Assembly: GCA_023213395.1 (NCBI GenBank)
Contig: CM041465.1
Location: forward strand, 182,473,741-182,537,740
From: Cycas panzhihuaensis
Lineage: Eukaryota > Cycadophyta
DNA: 64,000 nucleotides
Direction: 5' to 3'
The stretch's first letter is position 1, and each line of letters opens with the position of its first letter. Positions 46,326 through 56,096 of this stretch are shown piece after piece. The translations under genes and the position numbers were made by a program. The notes beneath the pieces are model-generated. The model searched no databases, was not told the DNA's origin, and was given only the letters and a program-made list of their open reading frames with translations.

Positions 46326-47754
46326 ATGTTTTATCTCTAATAATCTTATTTTGTCTCTTAAATATTTGAGTCTTTCTCTTCCAAGAGGTTTTGTCAGAAG
46401 ATCTGCAACTTGTTCGGCTGAGGGGCAATATTCCAAGTCTATCTCTTTATTACATACTTCTTATGAAATGATGATGAACTTCAATGTGCTTTGTCCTTGC
46501 ATATAGAATTGGATTTTTGGTCAGCTTGATGGCACTTTGATTGTCACATTTCAAGGAGGTTGCTCCTTTTTGCTGTTGATCTAAGTCGAACAGAAGTTGT
46601 CTTAACCATACTGACTTCACGGTTGCTAACGTAGTCGCTTTGTATTCCGCTTCTGTAGAGGAGAGAGCTACTGTAGTTTGTTTCTTACTACACCATGAGA
46701 TTACTGAGGCTCCTAAGAAGAAACAATATCCACTGGTGGATTTCCTTTGTTCTTTGTCACCGCCTACCGTAGTCGCAGTACCCTGATATTTCGACTGGGT
46801 ACCCTTTCAAGTATACTAACTTGAAATCTGTTGTTCCTTTGAGGTACCTTAAGACTCTTTTTACAGCTTGCCAATGTCTCAACTTTGGATTTTGCATGTA
46901 TCGGATATTAGTCCTCTTGAGTAGGATATGTCGACCTAGTGGTACATTAAATAAATCGGACTTCCAATCATTTGTGCATGCGATTGTGACATCTATATCC
47001 TTTTCCGTACTACTATCTGTTAAGTCACAGTTTGTTTCCATGGGTGTTGTGCATGGATTGCAATTCTCCATTTGAAATCGAATAAGTAGACTTTTGATGT
47101 AGTTACTTTGGGACAAGGTTATATAGTTTTGATGTTGATCTACCTCCAGTCCCAAGTAGTAATTTAGAAGCCCCAAGTCTGTCATTTCAAATTTTTGCTG
47201 AAGTTGACTTTTGATCCACTTAATTCCTTCTTCATCATCTCCAAAGGAGGAGCATATCATCTACATAGACAACAATTATTGTTATCTTGTTGTTTGTTTT
47301 TCTTATGTAGAGACTGGAGTCGGAGTTGCATCGAACAAACTTATTTTCTTCAAGAAAATGATCTAATTTGGCATACCAAGCGCGTGGAGCTTGTTTTAGA
47401 CCATACAGAGCCTTTTTTAACCTGCAAACCAAATTCTCCTGCCCCTGTTCAGCGCATCCTTTTGGTTGTTGCATATAGACTTCTTCTTCCAGCTCACCAT
47501 TTAAGAAGGCACTTTTTACATCTAGTTGGGAGATTTTCCAATCTTGTCTTTATGACCAAGGCAATTCTTTTCTTCTTGTATTCATTTTTGCTCTTTGGAG
47601 AGAAGGTCTCATCAAAATCTACACTTTGTTTGAGTGTACCCTTTGCGACTAACCTTGCCTTGTATTTTTCTATTTTGCCATCCATTCCTTCTTTGTTTTG
47701 TAAACCCATTTGCGATTCTGTGGATTTATTGGGTGTAGTTCTACTAACTCCCAC
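46326..47754 (-). pseudogene. RT and RNase H of Copia J
   Basis: RT is split by small frameshifts: KYKARLVAKG and FDETFSP (47754-47494), then MQQPKGCAEQGQENLVCRLK, KALYGLKQAPRAWYAKLDHF and IIVVYVDDMLLL with intact YVDD (47474-47235), then KWIKSQLQQKFEMTDLGLLN and YYLGLEVDQHQNYITLSQSN (47260-46757). RNase H follows ([33 protein letters not shown]) and ends near 46330 with the KPLGRE-type tail. Few changes would separate it from a working copy, fitting its young LTRs. Confidence 0.9.
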
Positions 47755-49517
47755 GTTTGATTCTTCTTGATTGAGTTCATTTCATTGTCCATTGCCGCTT
47801 TCCATTCTTGATGATCTTTTGCTTCTTGAAAGTTCTGTGGTTCGACTTTGCTTAGAAGGGCTCTTGACCTTTGTCCCCGTGTTTTCTGTTCTATTACACT
47901 TCCTTCTTCAACTGTTTTAATGTACCATTTTGGCAGCTTTTTCTGTTTTCGTGAGTCTTCGTTCTCGATCACGTCTTCTGGTACTTGACTGGTTGATGAT
48001 GGATCCGCTTGTCCTTCTTCTGAAGTGATTTCAGAATCACTTCTTTCTTCAGCTTCTTGATTTTCTGAAGTAATTTCTGACTTATTTTCTTGCTCATCTT
48101 CTTGCGTCCCTTCGTGTCTGACAGCTTCCTGTTCATTTTCCTTCTCATCTTCTATTATTCTAATTTGTGAGGATTCAACAGAATTTTCTTCGTTAAAAAC
48201 ATCTCTGCTTACATAAATTTTATTAGTTTTTGGATCTATGCATTTGTAGGCCTTTGAATTTTTACTGTAGCCTATTAAAATGCATTCTATGCTTTTTGCA
48301 TCCAATTTGGACCTTCTTTTATCAGGAATATGCACAAATGCTTGGCTGCCAAAAATTTTGAGAAGACTTACATCGAGTTTTTGTCCTGTCCAAGCTTCTT
48401 CTGGAGTGACATCCTTTAATACTTTTGTTGGACTTCTGTTTATCAGGTAGCATGCTGTACTAACTGCTTCTGCCCAATATGTTTTTGATATTTTGGTTCC
48501 ATACATCATGCTTCGAGCCATTTCCATCAGAGTTCTATTCTTTCTTTCGGCCACTCCATTTGACTGAGGGGTGTAAGGAGTTGTAATCTGTCTACGAATC
48601 CCTCGATCCTTGCAGTAATTTAAAAACTCCTTTGATATATATTCCCCTCCTCCATCTGATCTGATGCATTTGATTTTCGTTCCTGATTCTAGCTCTGCTT
48701 CTGCTTTGAATTCTTTAAATGTTTCAAAAACTTCTGATATATTATGCAAAAAATATACCCATACTTTCCGAGTGAAATCATCAATGAAAGTTAAAAAATA
48801 TCTGCATCCATTAATTATGAGAGGTGTAATTGGACCACAAATATCTGTATGTATCAATTCTAATTTTGTCTGAGCTCTCCAAACGCTTTCTTTAAAAGGA
48901 AGTCTGTGCTGTTTTCCGAGTTGACAACCTTTACAAACAAATTTATCTAATGAAATATTAGGTAGACCATTAAGCATTCCTGATTTTTCCATTTGTTTAA
49001 GTGTATCAATTGAGAGATGCCCATACTTCAAATGCCAAGCTTTATTATTAGATTTAGAAGCAGTACAAGTTTTTTCTTCTAGGTAAGGAAGTACAGGATC
49101 TGACAAGAGTTTGTAAAGATCATTACATCTGACTCCTTTTGCAACAATTTTCCCACCTGTCTTTATGTCTAGAATATGACAATTCCCTTCTTCATCGAAA
49201 ATGGTTCTCAACCCTTTTTTGTTTAATTGAGAAACAGAGAGGAGATTCATTTTTAGATCTGGTACAAATAGAACATTTCCAACTCTTTTTTCATTCCCAT
49301 CCAGATTTACTGAGATAGTTCCAATTCCTTTTATATTAAGGGAATACTTGTCGCCCAGTTCTATTGATTTGTCCATATTGTAGGGTTTCATGGTTTCAAA
49401 CCATTCTTCCCGACTTGTCATATGTTTGGAAGCTCCTGAGTCTATGTACCATATGTCTTTGTCTTTCATACCGGTAACTAACGCTGTGATGAAAGCTGTC
49501 TCTTCTTCCTCCTCCAC
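47670..49517 (-). CDS. Protease-integrase ORF of Copia J, 615 codons
   Basis: The longest ORF in the window. Protease: DSGASKH with the catalytic Asp at residue 26, then GNVLFVPDLKMNLLSVSQL. Pre-integrase zinc module: His162, His167, Cys195 and Cys198 (FVCKGCQLGKQH). Integrase core: Asp225 (LIHTDICGP), Asp288 (IRSDGGGEY) and Glu324 (NGVAERKNRT), exact D-D-35-E spacing. The C-terminal part has KIFGSQAFVHIPDKRRSKLD, VSRDVFNEE and an acidic, Ser-rich linker, then the first RT block WKAAMDNEMNSIKKNQTWEL. It would cut the polyprotein and insert DNA copies. The ORF ends by frameshift inside RT. The first Met is not a true start: translation would begin at gag. Confidence 0.93.
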   Translation of the reverse strand: MEEEEETAFITALVTGMKDKDIWYIDSGASKHMTSREEWFETMKPYNMDKSIELGDKYSLNIKGIGTISVNLDGNEKRVGNVLFVPDLKMNLLSVSQLNKKGLRTIFDEEGNCHILDIKTGGKIVAKGVRCNDLYKLLSDPVLPYLEEKTCTASKSNNKAWHLKYGHLSIDTLKQMEKSGMLNGLPNISLDKFVCKGCQLGKQHRLPFKESVWRAQTKLELIHTDICGPITPLIINGCRYFLTFIDDFTRKVWVYFLHNISEVFETFKEFKAEAELESGTKIKCIRSDGGGEYISKEFLNYCKDRGIRRQITTPYTPQSNGVAERKNRTLMEMARSMMYGTKISKTYWAEAVSTACYLINRSPTKVLKDVTPEEAWTGQKLDVSLLKIFGSQAFVHIPDKRRSKLDAKSIECILIGYSKNSKAYKCIDPKTNKIYVSRDVFNEENSVESSQIRIIEDEKENEQEAVRHEGTQEDEQENKSEITSENQEAEERSDSEITSEEGQADPSSTSQVPEDVIENEDSRKQKKLPKWYIKTVEEGSVIEQKTRGQRSRALLSKVEPQNFQEAKDHQEWKAAMDNEMNSIKKNQTWELVELHPINPQNRKWVYKTKKEWMAK

Positions 49518-50418
49518 TTCGTCTTTCTCTTTGTTGTAGCCTCCAATGGGTCGCTTTCCTTTCTGAATTTCACTTCGTCTTTGTGGACATTGATATGGAT
49601 AGTGTCCACTTTGTCCACAATAGCAGCAAATATCAAAGATTACGCAAGCTTTGGCGAAGTGTCCGTTCTTCCACGGTTATAACGAGACCCTATTTTCTAC
49701 ATTCGTCCTCGCCCTCTGGAACTTTGCCAGCGTTCTCGTCCCCGGAAGTCTACTGTTCTGCTTTGTCCTCGAAATTGTTGTCTCCCTCTTGGCCCGAGAT
49801 TGATCGGATGCAAATGCATCCTCCAATTCTGTCGTATTTTCATACCTTTTGTTTCTCTGTTCTTATCTAAGCAACAATCCTGTCAATTCATCAAGAGTTA
49901 ACTTGTCTAACCTATCACATGCGTGATAGTATTGACAATTGTGTCAAATGACTTTGGCAACCTTGCAGTTACAATTTCTACCAGGCCTTGTTCAGAAATT
50001 ATACCTTCAGCACTTAAGAGATTATTTCTAACAGTAATAATTTTATGCATAAAATCCTCTACCTCTTCATTTTCTTTCATGTGAAGCTTGTACAATTCTT
50101 CTTTGAGTGCAATTATTCTTGCCTTATTCTTTTGTCCATATAAATTTTCCAAGCATTTCCATATTTGACCTTGATTCAATTTTTCCACATAAACTAAAGC
50201 AATAAAATTGACATTTTTAATGTGAGACTGGCCATATTATTTCTTTCAATCCAACTTCCTAGCTTATCATCACCAACTGGAGAACGTTTTTCTGTCCCTT
50301 CAGCAATTTCCTAGGCATTTTTCACCCTCAAAATGGTTTCTATCTTAATTTTCCACACATGATAGTTGGAACCAGTTAATTTTTCTGGTTCAGGTAGAGA
50401 AATGAGGGATAAAGACAT
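49518..50418 (-). pseudogene. Gag of Copia J
   Basis: Starts at Met 50418 with MSLSLISLPEPEKLTGSNYH, almost identical to the Gag of Copia D. The UBN2 core is open from 50188 to 49907 (IWKCLENLYGQKNKARIIAL, LYKLHMKENEEVEDFMHKII). The first zinc knuckle (near 49660) has Arg for the second Cys (CYNR), as in D. The second knuckle near 49610 is canonical: CCYCGQSGHYPYQC. Frameshifts near 50230 and 49900 break the frame. Confidence 0.87.
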
Positions 50419-51052
50419 TTTCTTCAGGTCAAAAGACAAAATTTAGAGCCTGTCCAAATGCAATTTGTCTGCAGTTCCGTCTGGAACCCTAGGTGTATGG
50501 CCTAAACAAGAAAGTACCTCAAAATCGAGGTTTCTCAGTTGCCTATCTGAATCTGAAGTCGGTTTTTCAAAAACGTTTCTCAGAAGAGAGAAAACTGCTC
50601 TGGAAAGAAAAACGGCGGGTAGGGCAGAAAATCGATTTTTTGAAAAATCACTGGGAAAAACTCGAAATAAATCTTCGAATATGGATGCAAATTCAATGTA
50701 TTGATACTAAGAAGGGTTTTTGGTGGAAATACGATATTACGAGAAAATCGTGAAGATTTTGAGATGAATCCTCAAAAAGCAGCGGATTGGTTCGGGCTCA
50801 ATTTGGCCTTGAAAATGACCTCAGATGACTCGGCTTCAGAAGAGAAATGTACTCAGCGTGCTTGATCTACCTCCCACCAAATTTCACTGTGATCTGACAC
50901 CTTTGAAAAAAACACGTAAAATGCAGTCCGTGCGATTCCGTGCGCCCGAGTAATGATAAAGCGGATATCCTAAGCGCCTTATGCGCTTCTTCTATCCTTG
51001 ATGGAACTTCTAGACAGGAGAAATTTTTCAAAAGATCGGTTTATCTTTGACT
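50419..51052 (-). other. Leader of Copia J
   Basis: About 630 bp between primer site and gag without supportable coding; similar to the leader of D. Confidence 0.6.
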
Positions 51053-51064
51053 GCTCTGATACCA
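51053..51064 (-). other. Primer-binding site of Copia J (tRNA-iMet type)
   Basis: GCTCTGATACCA on the + strand, directly next to the 5' LTR. Confidence 0.94.
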
Positions 51065-51294
51065 TGATGAAAAACAGAGCAAAGACTGATCTGAATTAAA
51101 CAGAGAAGAGAAATGTATGTTTCTTATTGAGATTCAACCTTCTTAAGTATACATCAACAATGTGATGGTTACAACCTCTAATGTAACCAATCACTCTGAT
51201 ACTGCCAAGTGGCACCATCTTACACTATGACTATATTGAGGGTGGTCTTAACATGACCCCCTTTCATACCTAGATAAAACATTATATCTTAACA
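51065..51294 (-). repeat. 5' LTR of Copia J
   Basis: TGATGAAAAACAGAGC...ATATCTTAACA, 230 bp, followed by the target duplication AATAA. Confidence 0.93.
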
Positions 51295-51299
51295 AATAA

Positions 51300-51647
51300 T
51301 AGTTTGATTAGCAAACTGGTAGCATAACAATACAACTCACACTTTGTATGAGATACATGAGAAATGGTCTCAATATATGGAGTTACAAAAGAGACCTAAG
51401 GTGCTGGATGTTTGACAAGTGTCAAACATCCAAGGTAGATCCTTTGCATGTGGGACGTGTCCTTTTGGGCTCTCAAGTGAGCAAAAGTGCATAAGGGTCA
51501 TTTTGACTCTTAAGTCACAATGTTATGTCACTAGGAAAGAATGTGGGTGTGTACTTTATCACTTAAGTGATAAGTCACCCCATAAAGTACAAATATACAT
51601 GAAAAGTAAAGTAGATATGCTTAACATGTAAACATAAAGTTTTAATA
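51300..51647 (-). repeat. Right (5') LTR of Copia I, second part
   Basis: Continues the LTR after Copia J. It holds a 13-bp-arm hairpin at 51405-51432 (TGGATGTTTGACA, 2-bp loop, complement) and the 18-bp core of the ACTTATCACTT palindrome at 51556-51573. It ends TTTTAATA and is followed by GATAT. Confidence 0.9.
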
Positions 51648-52330
51648 GATATGTGCCCATGAAACACTTCAAAGATTTTGAAATGTTTGAAGGTTGGTTT
51701 TCTTCTAGACCATTTTTTTTAAGTGTTACGTTATCTAAGGCTTTGGGTGGTAATCTATTTAATAAATAATTAGAGCAATTTATGGCTTTTGGCCAAAGTT
51801 TTAAGTCTAGGTTTTTTGAATGTAACATGCGCCTTGCCATTTCAACTAGAGTTTTGTTTTTTCTTTTAGCCACTCCATTTTGTTGTGGAGTATAGGCAAC
51901 GATATGTTGAAGTTTAATACCCTTTTTGTTGTAGTAAGTATTGAATTCATTGCTAATATACCCTCTAGCATTATCTGTTCTTAGAACTTTAATTTTACAA
52001 TTGGATTCATTTTCTACTAAGACTTTAAATTCTAAGAAAGTATTAAAAATTTTACTACGATTTTTAAGAATATACACCCAACATTTTCTTGAATAATCAT
52101 CATTAAAAGTTATATAGTAGTGACAACCAGAATAAGGATTTACTTAGAAAGGTCCACAAATATTTGAATAAATAAGTTCTAAGGGTTGTTTAACTCCGAA
52201 ATTGGTTTTTTATGGAAAAGGATCTATGTGTTGTTTGCTTATCATGCAGGCTTCATGGACTCCATAAACTATTATAAGAGGGGGTAGTCCGAGAACCATA
52301 TTATGCTGAGTTAGGAATTGTAGTTTTTCG
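51648..52330 (-). pseudogene. Integrase of Copia H (right of the I insertion)
   Basis: The minus strand reads LELIYSNICGPF (the first catalytic Asp is Asn), NDDYSRKCWVYILKNRSK, KIKVLRTDNARGYISNEF (second Asp kept) and YTPQQNGVAKRKNKTLVEMA (catalytic Glu is Lys). Two of three catalytic residues are lost, both by G-to-A changes. Then ARRMLHSKNLDLKLWPKA and YLLNRLPPKALDNVTLKK follow up to the insertion point of Copia I. The zinc module is visible near 52300 (KLQFLTQHNMVLGLPPL). Confidence 0.88.
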
Positions 52331-53573
52331 TAGCTTGTATGACCAAAACATGCATGTCATAGTTTGCTAATTGGGTCTGATTGGGCAATAAAGGAGGTGA
52401 AAGTTTTTTGTTTAGTGGTATGAGTTAGATCAGATAGACTGTCGAGACTAGTCTTGTGATCAACAGGTCCATAGGCAATGGCTTTGAATTTATTTAATGG
52501 CTGCTTGATGATAAACTTATCCTTCCAGAATTCGACAAGAAGACTTTTTGGTAATTTTGATAAATAGAGAGAAGGTTAGGTTAAAGACTAGGGACACAAC
52601 AGACATTATTAGTTGAGCCATATTTTAAAGAAACATTGCTGATTTTGGCTACGTCGAGCTGGGAACCACTTCCAAAAGAAATTTCTTCTTTGAAATTGAG
52701 TCTTTGTTTGTAAGTAGATAGTAGTTCTAGTTTACCTGTTATATGATGGGTAGCTCTAGAATCTAAAATCCAAGAAGGAGTTTCTATGGTTGGAGGAGAG
52801 AAAGCTGATGTAGAAGTAGCTAAAGTATAATTGGATTTTAGTTGGATAGCCCTAAAGGCTTTCCAAGCTTCATAAGCAATTCTATTTCTACGTACATCAA
52901 TGGTATGGCCTTTCTTATGACAATAGGCACAAGTTACAATAGAATTGGATTTAGAAAAGCTTTTGTTTTGGTGAAAAATTTATGTAGTTTGATTTTTTGA
53001 ATTGATGGAATTAAAATTTTGATGATTACTAGGAATGAAATTCATGTATGATTTATGGGGTTTAGATACATTGTAATGTTTGATAGCAGGTTGGCAGTTT
53101 TGATTTTTTGGTTTCTGAGATTTTGAGTTGGAGAAAAATGCCTGTGAGGGGTCTACTTGGATTAACATAGATTGATATTCAACCAACTAGTTTGTGATTT
53201 TATCAAAAGAAATGACTGTGTGACCACACTACTGTCGAGCAATTTTGTATTGGTTAAAGGCTTTAGGTAGTTTATTAATTGCAAGATGTTCAAGTATGTC
53301 ATCATCTTTGGCATGGGTATGGTTGTGGTTGTGTCTTTTTCTTTAATGACACTTTTAATGTAGTTAGCAAGCTCAATATTGATTGACTATAAGTGAGATA
53401 AAAATTCTTAACCGTTGAAAAATATTCACATTTTAGATCATATAACTTCTATTCTAAAAGGGCTACTTGAGTGGTATCTACTTTTTCATAATTATTTTTG
53501 AGTTTAGTCCAAACAGTGGCAAGTCCATTTGTATCATTGAATTGCCATCTGATATCAGGAGAGAGAGAGGTGA
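52331..53573 (-). pseudogene. Protease and C-terminal gag of Copia H
   Basis: The protease site near 52760 reads WILDSRATHHITGKLELLST: DSG has become DSR. The zinc knuckle near 52920 is CAYCHKKGHTIDVR with Arg in place of the last Cys. Upstream gag is decayed (SKPHKSYMNFIPSNHQN, a Ser/Asn/Gln-rich tail). Near 53500 the frame reads SPDIRWQFNDTNGLATVWTK and YEKVDTTQVALLEYKLYDLK, the Copia gag core, which is cut by element K at 53574 and continues at 54985. Confidence 0.84.
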
Positions 53574-53578
53574 GGATG

Positions 53579-53888
53579 TGTTAGGAATTGAAAATGCATT
53601 CTATACACAACATCTACTGGTGAGTAAAAGATAAATCAATAAAGTACAAGCAAGATGAAGTATGAACACAAATGAACACCATATGTGGAGAATTGGCCAA
53701 AACTCAATTAGAGAGAATAAAAAAGTACATATTTATTGTACATGCTCACCATTAGTGAGAGAACCCCATTGATCAACTTAGAGGTGGCACACATCTCTAG
53801 GTGGCCAACAACCTCTAATATAAAAATACAAATAAATAGAGAGAGCTTACATAGGGTTAAGGTATGTAATTGGGTATTACACCCAACA
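53579..53888 (-). repeat. 3' LTR of element K
   Basis: TGTTAGGAATTGAAAATGC...ATTACACCCAACA, with TTCCCCCC (polypurine tract read in reverse) after it. Confidence 0.9.
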
Positions 53889-54284
53889 TTCCCCCCTGTA
53901 ATAGTCAATTACATAAATGATTGTCACATCAAATAAAGCTCAAGTCTTGAAAAGTATGCTGGATCAAATATTATTGCACATGAATAAAGAGTTGTCAATG
54001 TCCATATGAAGCAAAGTTCATCTGCCAGAATGCATGGGTTGTTAGCCGCTGCAATCACTAATTGAGTAGGAACTCCCTTTGTGTACGTGGATCAATCAGA
54101 GTTGGCAAGAGTAGTATGCCTCAATTCAACGTTAGTCCAAACAATTAAAAAATAAATAAAATAATGCAATCTACTTACCTTAGTCAACTGTAGAGGCTGC
54201 ATGGTGGCATTTGGTGGCCCGAGGATGGCTGTACGCTTCTCAACAATGGGCATTATCCCAACATTCTCCCCCATAATGTCCATT

Positions 54285-54385
54285 GTGTAGAACTCCAATT
54301 TTATCTTTGAATTTGTGAAATTTGATCTTTCCCAATGGCTTTGTGAATATATCTGCTATCTAGTCTTCAGTGCTGTAATATACCA
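54285..54385 (-). pseudogene. RNase H C-terminal relic inside element K
   Basis: The minus strand reads STED, a stop, IADIFTKPLGKIKFHKFKDK and then IGVLHNGHYGGECWD. IADIFTKPL is the near-universal end of Copia RNase H, so K arose from an autonomous Copia by deletion of nearly all gag-pol. Just beyond it a GGGGGAGAATGTTGGG stretch mimics an old polypurine tract plus LTR start. Confidence 0.82.
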
Positions 54386-54662
54386 ACTCGATCTTGTCTA
54401 CATGAATAACTGGTCTGCAACAGTTTCTAAACCTTCAATAGCATCAAAAAATAGAACTTTTAACAATTCTTAATAGCCTCAGAAAAATAGCCCCAAATAT
54501 TCAACAAAAATCCCTTAAGAAATATGCGCTAGCTTGGCTTTTCATAACTTAAAATGAACTTTCAAAAACAGATCACAATACAGGTTCCTCAAATGAATAA
54601 CAAAAATGAAGTATAACATGTACTAAAGATTTACAATGATGCCCTCAAGGATTGAACATTGG

Positions 54663-54674
54663 GCTCTGATACCA
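54663..54674 (-). other. Primer-binding site of element K
   Basis: GCTCTGATACCA directly next to the 5' LTR. Confidence 0.92.
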
Positions 54675-54984
54675 TGTTAGGGATTGAAAATGCAATTTAT
54701 ACACAACATCTAATGGTGAGTAAAAGATAAATCAATAAAGTATAAGCAAGATGAAGTATGTACACAAATGAACACCATATGTAGAAAATTGGCCAAAACT
54801 CAATTAGAGAGAATGCAAAAGTACAGACTTATAGTACATGCTCACCATTAGTGAGAGAACTCCATTGGTCAACTTAGAGGTGGCACACATCTCTAGGTGG
54901 CCCACAACCTCTGATATAATAATACAAATAAATAGAGAGAGCTTATATAGGGTTAATGTATGTAATTGGATATTACACCCAACA
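54675..54984 (-). repeat. 5' LTR of element K
   Basis: TGTTAGGGATTGAAAATGC...ATTACACCCAACA, about 94% like its partner by eye. Confidence 0.9.
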
Positions 54985-55174
54985 GGATCGTGCCTAAGGC
55001 TTCATCAAAGTTCATCAAATACACTACATAGGCGTCTGAGGTTTTGTCTGTAAGTGGTTGAAATTCTCTGGCAAAGTATCTCCATAGCTTTTGTTGATTA
55101 AGGTGATGAGACACGCTAACTTACCAGTCAACATAATTTTGGCCTGTTAGAATTGGAATTTTATTAGAGAAGGT
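54985..55174 (-). pseudogene. Gag N-terminal part of Copia H (between K and L)
   Basis: The minus strand reads TFSNKIPILTGQNYVDW, a stop, then in other frames LWRYFARE, LTDKTSDAYVVYLMNFDEAL and GTI. This is the N-terminal Copia Gag motif (I-L-x-G-x-N-Y-x-x-W) and helix region. The Met start lies beyond element L at 58804. Confidence 0.85.
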
Positions 55175-55801
55175 TGTAGCATCCCAAAATATGTTCAAAA
55201 CTATACCATGTGACCATTCAATTGACGGTCTCTAAACTGGAATTTTAACGGTTCTGACAAAAGTCAATTCTCACATCTATAACAAAAGTTATGACCATTT
55301 GAAGATTTCTGCTTGCTAGTTTTTAGGGAAGTTTTAGCAGACTTCCAGTCTTGGTTTTGAGCGGGTTTATACTCCTTTTCTGGACGACTTATAATAGTAT
55401 CTTTGGCCACCTATTTAAGGAGGATTTGGGCCCTCATTTGGGCATCTTAGAGCTGAGTTTGGACTACTGTAAGTTTGGCCTTAAGGCTGCTATTTACTTG
55501 CCCTTAGGGCTGCACTATTTGGAGGGAACCTTGCCTTGAAGAGGGTAGTGATAGTAAGATCATTTTGGCATCTGTATCATCCAGTTTTTAGTCCTTCTCT
55601 AAAGAGACACATCAAAACCCTTGCAAATAGATTTTAACTGTATTTTGGAAGCATTATTTTCCTTATTTTAGCTCTTTTCATCTCCAATCTGTGCCAAGAG
55701 GTCTGACATGTGTGATTAGAGCACTTCATACTTCTAGCAGAGTTGTTATTTTCAAAAGATTTGCCCAGGAGATTCTGGCACAAGCAAAAGTTGTCGCTTC
55801 A
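55175..55801 (+). repeat. 5' LTR of chromovirus L
   Basis: TGTAGCATCCCAAAAT...TTGTCGCTTCA. The two GCCGAC cores of the 3' copy are mutated here (AGCAGAC and GACGAC), and the TATTTAAGG box is kept near 55410. Confidence 0.9.
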
Positions 55802-55803
55802 AG

Positions 55804-55816
55804 TGGTATTAGAGCT
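55804..55816 (+). other. Primer-binding site of L (tRNA-iMet type, one change)
   Basis: TGGTATTAGAGCT, two bases after the LTR. Confidence 0.87.
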
Positions 55817-56096
55817 TCGTTTCAAAGCAGGAATTCAAAGATAATTTATAAAAGCTCTGTCGAATTCCCTCCCCCCTGGGATGGAACTAAGATCAGGAAA
55901 AAGTCTTGTCTCCAACAAGATGGTGAACTGCTAATCAACAATAATAGAAGAATAAGGAAGCAGGATAGAAGAAGTTCTATCCCACTTGTCATCAGAGCTT
56001 ATCACTTCCATGAAAAGCATCCAGGCTTAGTTCAAAACTTTAAATAAGAGGTTGGATCTATAAGAGGGAGAGTCATCAACAGAGAAACACCAAGAC

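Larger units (their letters stand above)
46081..51299 (-). mobile_element. Copia J, innermost and youngest element, in the LTR of I
   Basis: LTRs 46086-46315 and 51065-51294 (230 bp each) differ at about four positions, about 98% identical. The flanks are AATAA on both sides (46081-46085 and 51295-51299), a perfect target duplication. The LTR of I reads on without a gap once J is removed. J is of the same family as Copia D. Protease to integrase form one intact 615-codon ORF; gag and RT carry frameshifts. Confidence 0.95.
38954..51652 (-). mobile_element. Copia I, inserted in the integrase of H, with TA...CA termini
   Basis: LTRs are 38959-39464 (left) and 45889-46085 plus 51300-51647 (right, split by Copia J). 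The flanks are GATAT on both sides (38954-38958 and 51648-51652), a perfect target duplication. Read on the element strand the LTR opens TATTAAAAC (right copy) or TCTTAAAAC (left copy) and closes TCTAACA, so the 5' terminus is TA rather than TG. Gag, protease, integrase, RT and RNase H are all recognisable and broken. Confidence 0.92.
53574..54989 (-). mobile_element. Small non-autonomous Copia-derived element K, in the gag of H
   Basis: LTRs of 310 bp at 53579-53888 and 54675-54984, primer site 54663-54674 (GCTCTGATACCA), polypurine tract 53889-53896 and a 0.8-kb interior. The flanks are GGATG and GGATC, four of five matching, and the gag frame of H reads EALGTI then LTSLSPDI across the gap. 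The interior keeps only a scrap of RNase H (54285-54385). LTR ends resemble those of array E, so both are non-autonomous relatives. Confidence 0.9.
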
